Assembly: GCA_030141605.1 (NCBI GenBank)
Contig: JAQGDQ010002401.1
Coordinates: 30,958-88,488, forward strand
Direction: 5' to 3'
DNA from: Tubiluchus corallicola
Taxonomy: Eukaryota; Priapulida; Priapulimorpha; Priapulimorphida; Tubiluchidae
DNA: 57,531 bases
Positions 10,375 to 19,593 of the stretch are shown here, one piece after another. Each line of letters begins with the position of its first letter. Positions within the stretch are counted from its first letter, which is position 1. Under the pieces are notes generated by a model, which saw only the letters and a list, made by a program, of their open reading frames with translations, ran no database searches and was not told the origin of the DNA. The position numbers and the translations under genes are program-made.

Positions 10375-11088
10375 ATGGAGATCGTTGCCCACAGGGGTTC
10401 ATCTTTTGACGCACCGGAAAACACTATCGCAGCAATAATGCTGGGAGCTGAGGAAGCTGACTCCATAGAGTTTGACATACGGATCACAAAGGATAACGTA
10501 CCTATCATAATACATGATACCTCCACATTGAGAACAAGCGTCGATGCAGTTGATATGATAGTTGAGGAAACCGTTTATGAAGAACTGAAAGAGATAGACG
10601 TCTCATTCAAATATGAACGCTACAGACCGCAGTATATGCCCACATTGGATGCAGCCATTGAAGCTTGCGGAAACAGAAAAATATACGCAGAACTAAAAAC
10701 AAAAGGATATGACGCAGCAGATATAATCATGGAAGTTATCAAAAACTCAAAACGGGACAACATCACGATAATAGGCTTCAATTTTGATGATATGATATAC
10801 GTCAAATCAAAAGGGATCGGCGACGTTTTGGTTGCAATTGAACCCCCCACGGACATGGATGACGCTATAGCTAAGGCTAAAACGGGGGGGTTGGACGGCA
10901 TCACATTCAAGTACGTCTACGGAACGGGGGCTGTGGGCAAACTAAAAAACACTTCCCTCATCAGCAGCGTTTGGACTGTCGATGATACAACGGTCGCCAC
11001 AGAGTTTGCAAAATCGGGGGTTGATGTCATAGTGAGCAATAAACCAAAGTTGATAGGAAGCACACTTAAGGAAAACATAAGCCGGTAA
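10375..11088 (+). CDS. Glycerophosphodiester phosphodiesterase (UgpQ/GlpQ family)
   Basis: Hydrolyses glycerophosphodiesters to glycerol 3-phosphate and an alcohol. 237 residues, no signal peptide, so a cytoplasmic UgpQ-type enzyme. The catalytic start is AHRGSSFDAPENT (His6, Arg7, Glu15), followed by SIEFDIRITKD and IIHD, all metal and phosphate ligands of the GDPD TIM barrel. The end has VWTVDD, also typical. ATG follows GGAGGAGGGACAATCACC. It is co-directional with the phosphate cotransporter gene. Confidence 0.93.
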   Translation: MEIVAHRGSSFDAPENTIAAIMLGAEEADSIEFDIRITKDNVPIIIHDTSTLRTSVDAVDMIVEETVYEELKEIDVSFKYERYRPQYMPTLDAAIEACGNRKIYAELKTKGYDAADIIMEVIKNSKRDNITIIGFNFDDMIYVKSKGIGDVLVAIEPPTDMDDAIAKAKTGGLDGITFKYVYGTGAVGKLKNTSLISSVWTVDDTTVATEFAKSGVDVIVSNKPKLIGSTLKENISR

Positions 11089-11146
11089 AGCTGTCTCATT
11101 TAAGAGTAAATTAGTGCTGTTAGTAATATTTTTGGCAACAATGTGC

Positions 11147-11174
11147 TTGACAAGCAACATTAATCTTTTAATAT
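11147..11174 (+). promoter_or_regulatory. Sigma-70 promoter for the ferredoxin gene
   Basis: TTGACA (11147-11152), a 16-base spacer and TAATAT (11169-11174), about 40 bases before the ferredoxin start. Confidence 0.6.
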
Positions 11175-11215
11175 CGTAAACATAATCATAAAAAACTATT
11201 AATGGAGGTGTAGCT

Positions 11216-11386
11216 ATGGCTCACGTAATATCTGACGATTGTACAAATTGTGGTGCTTGTGTGGAAGTCTGTCCCGTGGACGCTATCAGTGCAGGCCCTG
11301 AGAAGCACAGTATTGATCCGGATCTGTGTACGGACTGTGGTGCATGCACTTATGAATGCCCCGTTGATGCAATATCGCAGGTTTAA
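11216..11386 (+). CDS. 2[4Fe-4S] ferredoxin
   Basis: Small cytoplasmic electron carrier of 56 residues. It has two complete clusters of Cys-X2-Cys-X2-Cys-X3-Cys-Pro: CTNCGACVEVCP and CTDCGACTYECP, the clostridial-type arrangement. Start ATG follows GGAGGTGTAGCT. It has its own promoter and a probable terminator, so is likely monocistronic. The cysteine desulfurase gene is next downstream. Confidence 0.95.
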   Translation: MAHVISDDCTNCGACVEVCPVDAISAGPEKHSIDPDLCTDCGACTYECPVDAISQV

Positions 11387-11671
11387 GTTTTTTTAAACAA
11401 AATTAGTTTACGAGGGGCCCATATGTTTGTACTGAGGGCTCCTTGTTGCCTCTGATCAGGTGAACGTTTTTTATATATACCCTCATCAGTTGGATTGTGG
11501 CTATCTCTTGCTCTTTCTGCTTTGTTTGTCCCGTGTGTAGATGTGCCACAAAGGGGAGTGCGTGCACTCTTTGGGTGTTTGTTGAAAAATCCTCTAAGGT
11601 TTGTGCCACATATCATCGTTGTGTGATTTTTGTCGTACAATGCATATAGAGTTTAATGGAGTATTCAGACC
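11387..11671. other. Intergenic stretch with hairpins
   Basis: No gene seen. The stretch holds a GGGGCCC/GGGCTCC hairpin at about 11413-11441, the terminator-like hairpin at 11445-11472, and a GAGTG/CACTC dyad near 11554-11568. No known RNA family was recognised. Confidence 0.4.
11445..11472 (+). terminator. Probable intrinsic terminator of the ferredoxin gene
   Basis: An imperfect stem GTT-CCT with AGG-AAC around loop CTGATC is followed by a run of six T at 11467-11472. Confidence 0.45.
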
Positions 11672-12844
11672 ATGCCAATGTATTTTGATAACAGTGCAAC
11701 AACTCAGGTGGCGTTTGAGGTTTATCAAGCGATGATACCTTACTTCACTGAACGTTACGCAAACCCATCCAGCGTGCATACCCTCGGTACTCAGGCTTGT
11801 CTTGAGCTTGACAACTTTAGGAAGATCATTGCTGAGTTTTTAAATGCAGCCCACAAAGAAAATATAGTCTTTACAGGCTCAGGCACAGAGGCGGATAATA
11901 TTGCGATCATAGGTTCTGCACGAGCCTTGCTCGACAAAGGACGTCATATAATAACCACCAACATAGAACACAAGGCAATACTGGAATCTTGCAAATATTT
12001 GGAAGGGTGCGGTTTTAGGGTAACATATCTAAAGCCAAAGAAGGACGGCGTAATCTCTGTGCAGGATTTTGAAGAGGCCATCACTGATGACACCATAATG
12101 GCGAGCATCATGTATGTGAACAATGAACTCGGCACGATTCAGCCCATCAAAGAGATTGGCAAGATCACAAAAGCAAGGGGCATATACCTGCACACAGATG
12201 CAGTTCAAGCCGCTGGCAAGATCAAATTGGATGTTAAGGATCTGAATGTGGATATGCTATCTATATCTGGTCACAAAATATATGCTCCAAAGGGCATAGG
12301 TGTTCTCTATCTATCAGATGAGCTTAAAGATATTGTGAAGCCGGTCTTGTTCGGCGGCAAACAAGAGTTTGGCTTGCGCCCCGGCACAGAAAACATCCCG
12401 TACATTGCAGGCATGGCAAAAGCCTGCGAGATCATCTCTTCAACCCTTGACGAAGAGGTCGAGCACATCAGGTCATTGAGGGATATGTTTGAAGCCAAGC
12501 TCCTTGCAGAGCTCGATGATGTGTATATTAATGGCAACATTGATAAGAGAGTATGCTCATTATCGAATATTTCATTTAGCGGTATAGAGGCAGAAGCCTT
12601 AATGATTTACAGCAGCGAGATTTGCTGCTCTACGGGAAGTGCCTGTTCTTCGGGTGTTGAAGGGGCGTCCCACGTGTTGCAAGCTATAGATATTGATCCG
12701 ATAAGTCTTCACGGTACAATCAGATATTCTTTCGGCAGATACAACACGCGCCATGAAGTAGAAGAGGCGTTGGAAATAATCATCAACTCTGTGAAGAAGC
12801 TACAGTCGATGTCTCCTCTTCTCGATAGGAAGCAGGCGAGATAA
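11672..12844 (+). CDS. Cysteine desulfurase (NifS/IscS family, PLP-dependent)
   Basis: Converts cysteine to alanine and an enzyme persulfide for Fe-S cluster and thio-cofactor assembly. 390 residues. Visible sites: YFDNSATT at the start, TGSGTEADN, His100 in NIEHKA, Asp176 in HTDAVQ, Lys202 in SGHKIYAPKG (Schiff base to PLP), and active-site Cys325 in CCSTGSACSSG, the flexible-loop form of group I enzymes. No IscU-type scaffold gene follows. The next gene is the 82-residue conserved protein, 5 bases downstream. Confidence 0.93.
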   Translation: MPMYFDNSATTQVAFEVYQAMIPYFTERYANPSSVHTLGTQACLELDNFRKIIAEFLNAAHKENIVFTGSGTEADNIAIIGSARALLDKGRHIITTNIEHKAILESCKYLEGCGFRVTYLKPKKDGVISVQDFEEAITDDTIMASIMYVNNELGTIQPIKEIGKITKARGIYLHTDAVQAAGKIKLDVKDLNVDMLSISGHKIYAPKGIGVLYLSDELKDIVKPVLFGGKQEFGLRPGTENIPYIAGMAKACEIISSTLDEEVEHIRSLRDMFEAKLLAELDDVYINGNIDKRVCSLSNISFSGIEAEALMIYSSEICCSTGSACSSGVEGASHVLQAIDIDPISLHGTIRYSFGRYNTRHEVEEALEIIINSVKKLQSMSPLLDRKQAR

Positions 12845-12849
12845 GTTGT

Positions 12850-13098
12850 ATGAGGAGCTCTAGGAAGACCCTTCTGGCAAACTTGGAAGAATTGGCTCAT
12901 AGGTTGAACATCAAGGTACGATATGAGACAACGAAAGCAAGGGGCGGTCTGTGCAAGCTTTACGGGAACTATGTCATCATCATAGACAAAAAATCCGGTC
13001 TAAACCACAAGATCGATGTGTTAGCATCTTCTTTGGGTGAAATGAACCTGGACGACGTTTATCTCTCCCCGGAGATAAGAGAGCTTGTTGGGATGTGA
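12850..13098 (+). CDS. Conserved uncharacterised protein, 82 residues
   Basis: I recognise the pattern but no function: a basic N-terminus, then KARGGLCKLYGNYVIIIDKK, then a helical part and a terminal VYLSPEIRELV. Small proteins with an RGGLCR-like core and a terminal L-P-x-x-R-E-L occur in several Gram-negative phyla. The stop overlaps the endonuclease III start (TGATG), so translation is probably coupled. It lies between a cysteine desulfurase and an Fe-S enzyme. Confidence 0.7.
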   Translation: MRSSRKTLLANLEELAHRLNIKVRYETTKARGGLCKLYGNYVIIIDKKSGLNHKIDVLASSLGEMNLDDVYLSPEIRELVGM

Positions 13099-13745
13099 TG
13101 GACGCTCTTTCAAAGCTTGACAAGATATATCATATCCTCTTGACAGAGAGCGCATCTTACGGTGTTCCATCCGTAACACTGGTTTCCCAAAATAGCTATA
13201 TGGATCCTTATAAGGTACTCATCTCCAGCATCATATCTCTACGCAACAGAGATAAGATAACGATCGAAGCATCCGAGAGACTTTTTCGACGAGCAGGTAC
13301 AGTTGGCGAAACTCTCAATCTATCACACAGCGAGATAGAGGCTTTGATCTATCCGACGACGTATTACAGAAATAAAGCCAAATTCATTAAAGCCGCAGCA
13401 GAAAAACTGGCGACCGAGTTTGATTCAAAAGTACCTAATGACATGGACACCCTCCTCACATTTTGTGGTGTCGGCAGAAAGGTCGCAAACCTCGTGTTAA
13501 TAGAGGCGTTTGGGATACCGGCGGTATGTGTAGACGTGCACGTTCATAGGATATTAAACAGGTTGGGCTTGGTGAAAACTGCCACACCCCTTGAGACAGA
13601 GCGGTGTATTAGGAATAATTTCCCGGAAAAATACTGGATTAAACTGAATGAAACCCTGGTTCTTTGGGGGCAAAATGTGTGTAAGCCTATAAAGTTTGAC
13701 TGCTCTGGTTGCAAATTGCTACAATATTGCTTACAAGTATACTAA
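13098..13745 (+). CDS. nth: Endonuclease III (DNA glycosylase/AP lyase)
   Basis: Base-excision repair of oxidised pyrimidines. 215 residues. The helix-hairpin-helix TFCGVGRKVANLVL holds catalytic Lys128, and VCVDVHVHRI holds catalytic Asp146. The C-terminal [4Fe-4S] loop is complete, Cys-X6-Cys-X2-Cys-X5-Cys (195, 202, 205, 211). ATG 13098 overlaps the stop of the preceding gene; GTG 13095 is an alternative. Confidence 0.95.
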   Translation: MDALSKLDKIYHILLTESASYGVPSVTLVSQNSYMDPYKVLISSIISLRNRDKITIEASERLFRRAGTVGETLNLSHSEIEALIYPTTYYRNKAKFIKAAAEKLATEFDSKVPNDMDTLLTFCGVGRKVANLVLIEAFGIPAVCVDVHVHRILNRLGLVKTATPLETERCIRNNFPEKYWIKLNETLVLWGQNVCKPIKFDCSGCKLLQYCLQVY

Positions 13746-13765
13746 AGGGTGTAGGACCAAATATC

Positions 13766-14221
13766 ATGTATAAGGCAGATCAAAAAGATAAAAAGATATT
13801 GAACATACTGCAAAAGAACGGCAGAACCTCGTTTGCAGATATCGCAAAGGAGCTCGGCATCAGGAGCCCGTCTATAATAGATAGAATCAAGAGGATGGAG
13901 AACGAAGGGATTATAGAGGGGTATTCTGCATCGATCAATTATAATAAATTGGGTCTTGATATCACCGCTTTTGTGGGCGTTTACATGAGTGAGGCTGATT
14001 TTATAGAAGACTTTGAACGCAACCTAAGTGAAGTGGATGAGGACATCGTTGAATGTCATCACGTTACCGGGGATTTCACATTTATACTTAAGGTCATAAC
14101 GCAAAACAGATCCTCTTTGTCACTGCTGATCAAGAAGCTGCGAGCCATGCAGGGCATCACAAAGACTAACACTATACTTATTTTTTCCACTCCACTACAG
14201 CGAACAAAATATATTAAGTGA
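13766..14221 (+). CDS. Lrp/AsnC family transcriptional regulator
   Basis: Amino-acid-responsive DNA-binding protein. 151 residues: an N-terminal winged helix (KILNILQKNGRTSFADIAKE, with the recognition helix around SPSIIDRIKRMENEGII), then an RAM/AsnC ligand domain ending VSTP-like at IFSTPLQ. ATG 13766 follows AAGGGTGTAGGACC; a longer reading from 13709 runs into nth and is unlikely. The stop overlaps the glycosyltransferase start. Confidence 0.9.
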   Translation: MYKADQKDKKILNILQKNGRTSFADIAKELGIRSPSIIDRIKRMENEGIIEGYSASINYNKLGLDITAFVGVYMSEADFIEDFERNLSEVDEDIVECHHVTGDFTFILKVITQNRSSLSLLIKKLRAMQGITKTNTILIFSTPLQRTKYIK

Positions 14222-14988
14222 TGAATATCTCGGTTGTACTCCCGGTCTACAATAGGACATCATCCCTTGCGAGCTCCATTGAGAGCGTCTTTTCCCAAAC
14301 CCTACAGCCGCATGAAATAATAGTGGTTGATGATGGCTCAAACGCTCAAACGTATGATGCGCTTAAGCCTTACCTGAACAGGATAAAATACATACGACAC
14401 CCAAAAAACAGAGGAGTTTCAGCTGCAAGAAATACCGGCACTAAATATGCCAGCGGCGACTTTATAGCATACCTTGACTCAGACGATATATGGCTTCCTC
14501 CAAAGCTTCGCATTCAAGCGGACGCCCTCACAAGCTCATCCAAACTTGTGTGCCATACCGATGAGTTCTGGTTCAAAAAAGACAAGTGGGTAAACAGCGG
14601 CAAGAAACATCTGAAATACGGAGGCAGCGTATTTTGTGAAAACCTCGACAAATGCAGAATGAGCCCTTCTTCTCTGATGATCGCTAGAACAGTATTCGAC
14701 AGAATCAAATTTTGGAATGAAGATTTACAGGTTTGTGAAGACTATGAATTTAACTTAAGATTATGCGCAGACTTTGATATTTTGTATATACCGATAAAGA
14801 CCGTTGTAAAAAGAGCTCTTGAAGAGAACTCCTTGAGCTCTTCCATAAAGCATATTGAATTTGAAAGGCTGAAAGCCCTTTGTAAGTTACTAAATCAGAA
14901 CCGCCTTAGACATAGCCTAAAAGCCTCAGCTTTGAGGGAGTTTGACAGAAAGTTTGATATAGTCAAGAGGGGCATGGACAAAACTTAA
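14221..14988 (+). CDS. Family 2 glycosyltransferase
   Basis: Transfers a sugar from a nucleotide-sugar, probably for surface polysaccharide. 255 residues. GT-A signs: ISVVLPVYNRTSSL, EIIVVDDGS, and YLDSDDIW with the DXD-like metal site; the acceptor region has VCEDYEFNLRL. No membrane segment is present. The start ATG shares a base with the stop of the AsnC gene (TGATG), which implies coupling. Confidence 0.88.
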   Translation: MNISVVLPVYNRTSSLASSIESVFSQTLQPHEIIVVDDGSNAQTYDALKPYLNRIKYIRHPKNRGVSAARNTGTKYASGDFIAYLDSDDIWLPPKLRIQADALTSSSKLVCHTDEFWFKKDKWVNSGKKHLKYGGSVFCENLDKCRMSPSSLMIARTVFDRIKFWNEDLQVCEDYEFNLRLCADFDILYIPIKTVVKRALEENSLSSSIKHIEFERLKALCKLLNQNRLRHSLKASALREFDRKFDIVKRGMDKT

Positions 14989-14992
14989 GTCA

Positions 14993-15021
14993 TTGCAAAT
15001 CATACGTAAATGTACTACAAT
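14993..15021 (+). promoter_or_regulatory. Sigma-70 promoter for the lytic transglycosylase gene
   Basis: TTGCAA (14993-14998), a 17-base spacer and TACAAT (15016-15021). It places the ATG at 15010 upstream of the transcript. Confidence 0.6.
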
Positions 15022-15039
15022 ACCTGTATGATGGGTCGT

Positions 15040-16383
15040 ATGAGAGCTATTTTGTCAGTAGTGTTTTTGTTGTCTATTGTGGCGGGTTGCACAGGTCGCA
15101 ATGTTGATCATTATGAAGCCACAACCGCAAGTATAGATACCAGTATCACCGTACTGCAGCCTGTTAGTCTTGTGTCGCCAGCCTTCCACATAAAGCGTGA
15201 AGAGAATCGCTTCACGGATGCGTCCGTCGGCCTCAAGTCTGGCGCGACTGAGTACGACTTCCCCATAATAATGAATTCACGTGTCGATTTTTACATAAAA
15301 TATTACACAACTACCGCCAGAAAGACATTTCAGCTTTGGCTCGATCGGTCAAACAAATATACGTACATAATCCAAGATATTTTTGCAAGGGAAAACCTCC
15401 CGACGGATCTAATGGCTTTACCATTTGCAGAAAGCGGATACAGCTCATATGCCCACTCACACGCAGGAGCTTTAGGCATATGGCAGTTCATTGCAACTAC
15501 TGCTGATATGTATGGCTTGAAAATGGATTTTTGGGTGGATGACAGAAGAGATTTTGAAAAAGCAACCGTCTCTGCAGCAGCTTATCTCAATAAATCCTAC
15601 AAAAGGTTCGGAGACTGGAATCTTGCCGTGGCGTCATACAACTCCGGGCCCGGACATATCTCAAAAGGGATACGCGTCACAGGCAGTAAAGATTTTTACA
15701 ACATGGTAAATAGAAAAGTGCTCCCCTATGAAACCCGAGAATACATACCGAAATACACAGCCCTTCTCATAATAGCGCGTAACTACCCGGATTACGGTTT
15801 TCGCCCACCGGCTGAAGAACCTCTTCTGTTTGATAAGATAGAACTTCCATCCCAGGCAAACCTCTACGTAATAGCAGATCTTTTGGACGTGGATTACAGA
15901 GTGCTAAAGGAACTTAATCCCGCATTACTTCACCCTGTCACTCCTCCTAGAAAATATACCGTCAGAGTCCCGTATGGCAGCGGAGAAGGCTTGGCAAAAA
16001 AGATCAAACATATGGAGCCAGGACAACTCCTGCAGTTTACGTTGATAAATGCGAGATACGGTCAGAGCGTTAACAGTCTGGCAAAAAAATATGGCACAAC
16101 TTCCACACTATTAAAAAAGACGAACGGCCTTCGTTCGGATAAGATATACATGAATAGGCCAATATTTGTTCCCCATAACAAATACTATGACAGCAAGATC
16201 AATAAAAATTTTGTAGTAAAAACAAAATACAGCGCCACCAACATCTACATTGTAAAGAAGGGGGATAGCATGTATTCCATAGCGAAAAAATTCAATACAA
16301 CTGTAGCTGCGCTGATGAAGCTAAATAGAAACATCAAATCCGACCTGATTCGCCCAGGTCAGAAGATAATAATATCCACATAA
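15040..16383 (+). CDS. mltD: Membrane-bound lytic murein transglycosylase with LysM domains (MltD-like lipoprotein)
   Basis: Cleaves peptidoglycan between MurNAc and GlcNAc, anchored as a lipoprotein. About 447 residues. Signal MRAILSVVFLLSIVAG precedes lipobox Cys17. The SLT domain is at about 108-215: catalytic Glu131 in LPFAESGYSS, then GALGIWQF and AVASYNSGPG. Two LysM domains follow, about 327-375 (degenerate) and 401-447 (IVKKGDSMYSIAKKF). Start options are ATG 15028, 15031 and 15040; 15010 lies inside the promoter. I chose 15040 because it gives a clean lipoprotein signal. Confidence 0.9.
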   Translation: MRAILSVVFLLSIVAGCTGRNVDHYEATTASIDTSITVLQPVSLVSPAFHIKREENRFTDASVGLKSGATEYDFPIIMNSRVDFYIKYYTTTARKTFQLWLDRSNKYTYIIQDIFARENLPTDLMALPFAESGYSSYAHSHAGALGIWQFIATTADMYGLKMDFWVDDRRDFEKATVSAAAYLNKSYKRFGDWNLAVASYNSGPGHISKGIRVTGSKDFYNMVNRKVLPYETREYIPKYTALLIIARNYPDYGFRPPAEEPLLFDKIELPSQANLYVIADLLDVDYRVLKELNPALLHPVTPPRKYTVRVPYGSGEGLAKKIKHMEPGQLLQFTLINARYGQSVNSLAKKYGTTSTLLKKTNGLRSDKIYMNRPIFVPHNKYYDSKINKNFVVKTKYSATNIYIVKKGDSMYSIAKKFNTTVAALMKLNRNIKSDLIRPGQKIIIST

Positions 16384-16405
16384 ACCCTTCTCATCGGCAA
16401 AAAAA

Positions 16406-18205
16406 TCACAGCCAGCGTTGCACCCTCTTGATACCGAGTTTCTTCATCCTTGATACAAGTGTTTTAGGGTTGATTTCCAATATTTTTGCGGCGCCATCTT
16501 CACCACTGACCTTCCAATCGGTCATCTTCAACACCTTCATTATATGCCGCCTCTCATTTTCCTCCATGGATAAAACTGAAGAACTGCCATCAGTAACACT
16601 CAACGCATCTTCACTCCAGCGATCTATCTCGAGCATCTCCCCGTAAGATATAACCACCCCTCTCAAGACAATATTCTCAAGCTCTCTCACGTTTCCGGGC
16701 CAATTGTAGGAACTGAACAGTTCCATAAGCTTGTGCGGCACGCTTCTAACATTTCTGCCAAACTGCTCTCCGTACTTCTTGACAAAATGCTCAACCAAAA
16801 GGGGTATATCAGCCCTCCTTTCCCTCAAGGGTGGGCAGTATATCGGAAATACATTCAATCTATAGAACAGATCTCTCCTAAAAGAATAATCCATGGACAT
16901 GGCTTCAAGATTCTGATTGGTCGCAGCGATAATTCTTACATCAACCTTAACAGTTTGCGAACTTCCGAGCTTCTCGAACTCTCCTTCCTGCAGAACCCTA
17001 AGGAGCTTTGCTTGAATATCTAAGGGTAGCTCCCCGACCTCGTCCAAAAATATAGTGCCGCCATCGGCAATTTCAAACCTTCCAGCTTTGCGCCGAACAG
17101 CCCCGGTAAACGCGCCCTTTTCGTGACCAAACAACTCGCTTTCAATTAGATTCGGTTGTAGTGACGCGCAATTCACCCTAACCAAAGACTTATCACGCCT
17201 ATCGCTCATCATATGGATGCCCCTGGCAATCAATTCTTTGCCCGTGCCGGTCTCGCCATAGATGATAGTAGTAACGTCAGTTCCCGCAACTTGCACAGCC
17301 TCGTCAATAACCCGCTTATATTCGTTAGAAGTATATATAATGTCTCCAAAGCTGTCGGAAATATCCAGCTCCTTTGCAGAAAAAGGTCTTTTATCATGTG
17401 ACCGATCTCCAAGATCTGCTGCTTCAGAAATATGCGTCCCAACCTCAATATGTTCGTAGTCAGATACATCATGGATAACCATAATGAAGTAATCAAATTT
17501 TCCATCGCTATATTTGGGCAAAATAAACACTTTGCACCACATTTTTCTTCCGTTTGGGCAACTTATCCGTACTTTCTGGTATTCCTCGAGCCCCTCTACA
17601 CCGTGGTAAATGCCGTTACTCCATTTAACAAGCTTTTTAAAGTCTGTACTTGAAAGATAGGATGAAAACTTCTTTCCATATATCTCCGTCTCATCACACT
17701 CCAGATACTTGCACAACGTCCCGTTTGCGAGTAACAACTCACCCCTAGCCGATATGTGAGCAATCCCGATCGGCACCAAGTCAAAAGTATCTTTAAAGCA
17801 ATGTTTGAGGACTTTAAGCCGATCTGCCGAAAGACAGAACTCTCCGATAACCCAGAAAATAACGTATGAAAAGGCGTTGCCCACAGCTTCATGGTATATG
17901 ATTTCCGCATCAAGAGTGTCGCCATCCCCTTTTAAGAACTTGGCAGCAGACATCTCCCCAAGATGGACGCATCCCCCCATCTGGTCAATATTGTGACCAT
18001 CGAGGGTCTGGATTATGCTCCCAACTTTCATGCCCACAATCTTGTCATATTTTAACGTGCGTAGACAGTGTTCATTGCTGCCTAGTATGGTAGAATCATC
18101 GCCAAACCAAAACATTCCAAATGTGCTAGCATCTGCCTGCAACAACAAATCACAAACAACGTCTTCAAAACGGATACCCCCGGCACAACCGTCCGATACC
18201 ACCAT
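16406..18205 (-). CDS. PAS-containing sigma-54-dependent transcriptional activator
   Basis: Enhancer-binding protein that opens sigma-54 promoters. 599 residues. The N-terminal 280 residues hold one or two PAS-type sensor domains and no receiver Asp pocket, so it is not a response regulator. The AAA+ domain has Walker A GETGTGKE (317-324), the sigma-54 contact loop GAFTGA (364-369), Walker [14 protein letters not shown] and [13 protein letters not shown]. The end is a Fis-type HTH. ATG 18205 follows GAGGATTATGCC. Its target is unknown. Confidence 0.92.
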   Translation of the reverse strand: MVVSDGCAGGIRFEDVVCDLLLQADASTFGMFWFGDDSTILGSNEHCLRTLKYDKIVGMKVGSIIQTLDGHNIDQMGGCVHLGEMSAAKFLKGDGDTLDAEIIYHEAVGNAFSYVIFWVIGEFCLSADRLKVLKHCFKDTFDLVPIGIAHISARGELLLANGTLCKYLECDETEIYGKKFSSYLSSTDFKKLVKWSNGIYHGVEGLEEYQKVRISCPNGRKMWCKVFILPKYSDGKFDYFIMVIHDVSDYEHIEVGTHISEAADLGDRSHDKRPFSAKELDISDSFGDIIYTSNEYKRVIDEAVQVAGTDVTTIIYGETGTGKELIARGIHMMSDRRDKSLVRVNCASLQPNLIESELFGHEKGAFTGAVRRKAGRFEIADGGTIFLDEVGELPLDIQAKLLRVLQEGEFEKLGSSQTVKVDVRIIAATNQNLEAMSMDYSFRRDLFYRLNVFPIYCPPLRERRADIPLLVEHFVKKYGEQFGRNVRSVPHKLMELFSSYNWPGNVRELENIVLRGVVISYGEMLEIDRWSEDALSVTDGSSSVLSMEENERRHIMKVLKMTDWKVSGEDGAAKILEINPKTLVSRMKKLGIKRVQRWL

Positions 18206-18287
18206 GGCATAATCCTCAAATCGTTTTCTATATATGGAACTATGATATTACGTTTCACCCTCAATTACAACAATACCATCAAAATAT

Positions 18288-18316
18288 TTGTAACTCCCTA
18301 TGACCGAAATTATGTT
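18288..18316 (+). promoter_or_regulatory. Sigma-70 promoter
   Basis: TTGTAA (18288-18293), a 17-base spacer and TATGTT (18311-18316). It covers the ATG at 18300 and supports the start at 18354. Confidence 0.5.
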
Positions 18317-18353
18317 AATATCGTCTTATGCAGATAAAGTTTTGGAGTTTGAT

Positions 18354-18845
18354 ATGCTTGATAGAAAGTTCATGAAGGAGATATTGAATACTCTGTTCTC
18401 TTACTATCCGAGAAAATGTCACACGATTTATGGCACAACGGAAAGCGAGCAAGAGAAGGTCGCGGTTAATCTGAAGTATCTTGAAGAATGGGGTTTGGTC
18501 GTGTCTGGAGTTGAATTTAGCTGGGATGGCAGTCTAGCTCTTGTGGGGGCAAATATCACCGCTGCAGGCATAGACTTCATCCTTGACGATGGTGGATTGG
18601 AAAGCATCAAGAATGATCAAAAGGTAACAATAGGAAAGAATGAGATCATAGAGATAATAAAGTTATCCATGGAAAAATGCCCTGCGGACGAGGCTTCTGC
18701 CACCATTAGCTCAAATGTGGAGAAACAGATTACAAAAAAACTGGATATGATGAGCCCTTTGGAGATAAAGGACTATATGAAAAGAGTCTTTGGAGTGTCT
18801 ATTAAAAACAACATGCATGTCCTAAGGGCAGAGCTAGACCTCTAG
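18354..18845 (+). CDS. Hypothetical protein with a YjcQ/DUF2513-like winged helix
   Basis: Function unknown. About 163 residues from ATG 18354, which has GGAG eight bases upstream. Residues 1-75 look like a winged helix: MLDRKFMKEIL, NLKYLEEWGLV, then the wing and ITAAGIDFILDDGGL. That last pattern is common in small phage- or host-encoded winged-helix proteins. The C-terminal half is helical and charged. It is divergent from the sigma-54 activator gene. Confidence 0.65.
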   Translation: MLDRKFMKEILNTLFSYYPRKCHTIYGTTESEQEKVAVNLKYLEEWGLVVSGVEFSWDGSLALVGANITAAGIDFILDDGGLESIKNDQKVTIGKNEIIEIIKLSMEKCPADEASATISSNVEKQITKKLDMMSPLEIKDYMKRVFGVSIKNNMHVLRAELDL

Positions 18846-18914
18846 GTATTGATCAAGATCACAAACAAACCTAGAACCACTGGATGAGGCTAAACTTGTT
18901 ATTCCACATCGTTT

Positions 18915-19484
18915 TCACTGTTTTCTACGGTAGTTGATGTACGCCACAATCGGGATTATATAGATCATGGTCGAAACCATCCTCGAGTATATCAGTGGGG
19001 CCAGGGTCTTTTCGTTAAAATTGAAAAAGAGCACCATCATAGTTGTAATAAATACCACCAGCGCATAGACCACCTGTACCGTAAAAAAATTTTTCTTGAT
19101 AAAACGGTAAGAGAGTGCAAAAGCAAACCCAGCAAATATATAGCTAGGCAGGGCGGGGGAGTAATAGTTTGTGATTATATGCTCCCAGTCCGGTATGCCC
19201 TGAGAAAAGACCACGAGCGGAATATATATAATAAACATAGATAGAGCTGCCTGAAATATCGCTCTGTCCTTCCCGTCCAAATAGTAAACCAAGATCAGAG
19301 ACATAAGATCGTAAAGCATATAAAGCGTGGAAAATATAAAAATGAAAGATGAAAAATACCCCAATACCTTAAAGAAATACAGGTATTCCTGAAAGCTAAA
19401 AAACATAACAGCACATACAAAAGATATGGACAAAGCCTTTACATTCACTACAATGTTTTTTATATATAAATCAGTGTCCCACAT
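18915..19484 (-). CDS. Hypothetical multi-pass membrane protein
   Basis: 189 residues, not recognised. Five or six hydrophobic segments: about 15-35, 37-70 (two), 78-95, 112-127, 133-155 and 165-183. The C-terminus is YRRKQ. The layout resembles Yip1-type integral membrane proteins, but no motif confirms this. It converges on the winged-helix gene. Confidence 0.6.
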   Translation of the reverse strand: MWDTDLYIKNIVVNVKALSISFVCAVMFFSFQEYLYFFKVLGYFSSFIFIFSTLYMLYDLMSLILVYYLDGKDRAIFQAALSMFIIYIPLVVFSQGIPDWEHIITNYYSPALPSYIFAGFAFALSYRFIKKNFFTVQVVYALVVFITTMMVLFFNFNEKTLAPLIYSRMVSTMIYIIPIVAYINYRRKQ

Positions 19485-19593
19485 GACGAAGCATAGTAAT
19501 GCATGTTTGGCAAAAGTTCAAATGTTTTTGCAATCACGAGTTTTGTGGTAGACCTTTTAATGTCGTTCACTCAAAGAGTTAGGGGAGTAAGTT

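Noticed and set aside
18848-18861. FNR/CRP-like box TTGATCAAGATCAC
   Set aside because: It lies between two converging gene ends with no promoter beside it, so regulation is unlikely; probably chance.
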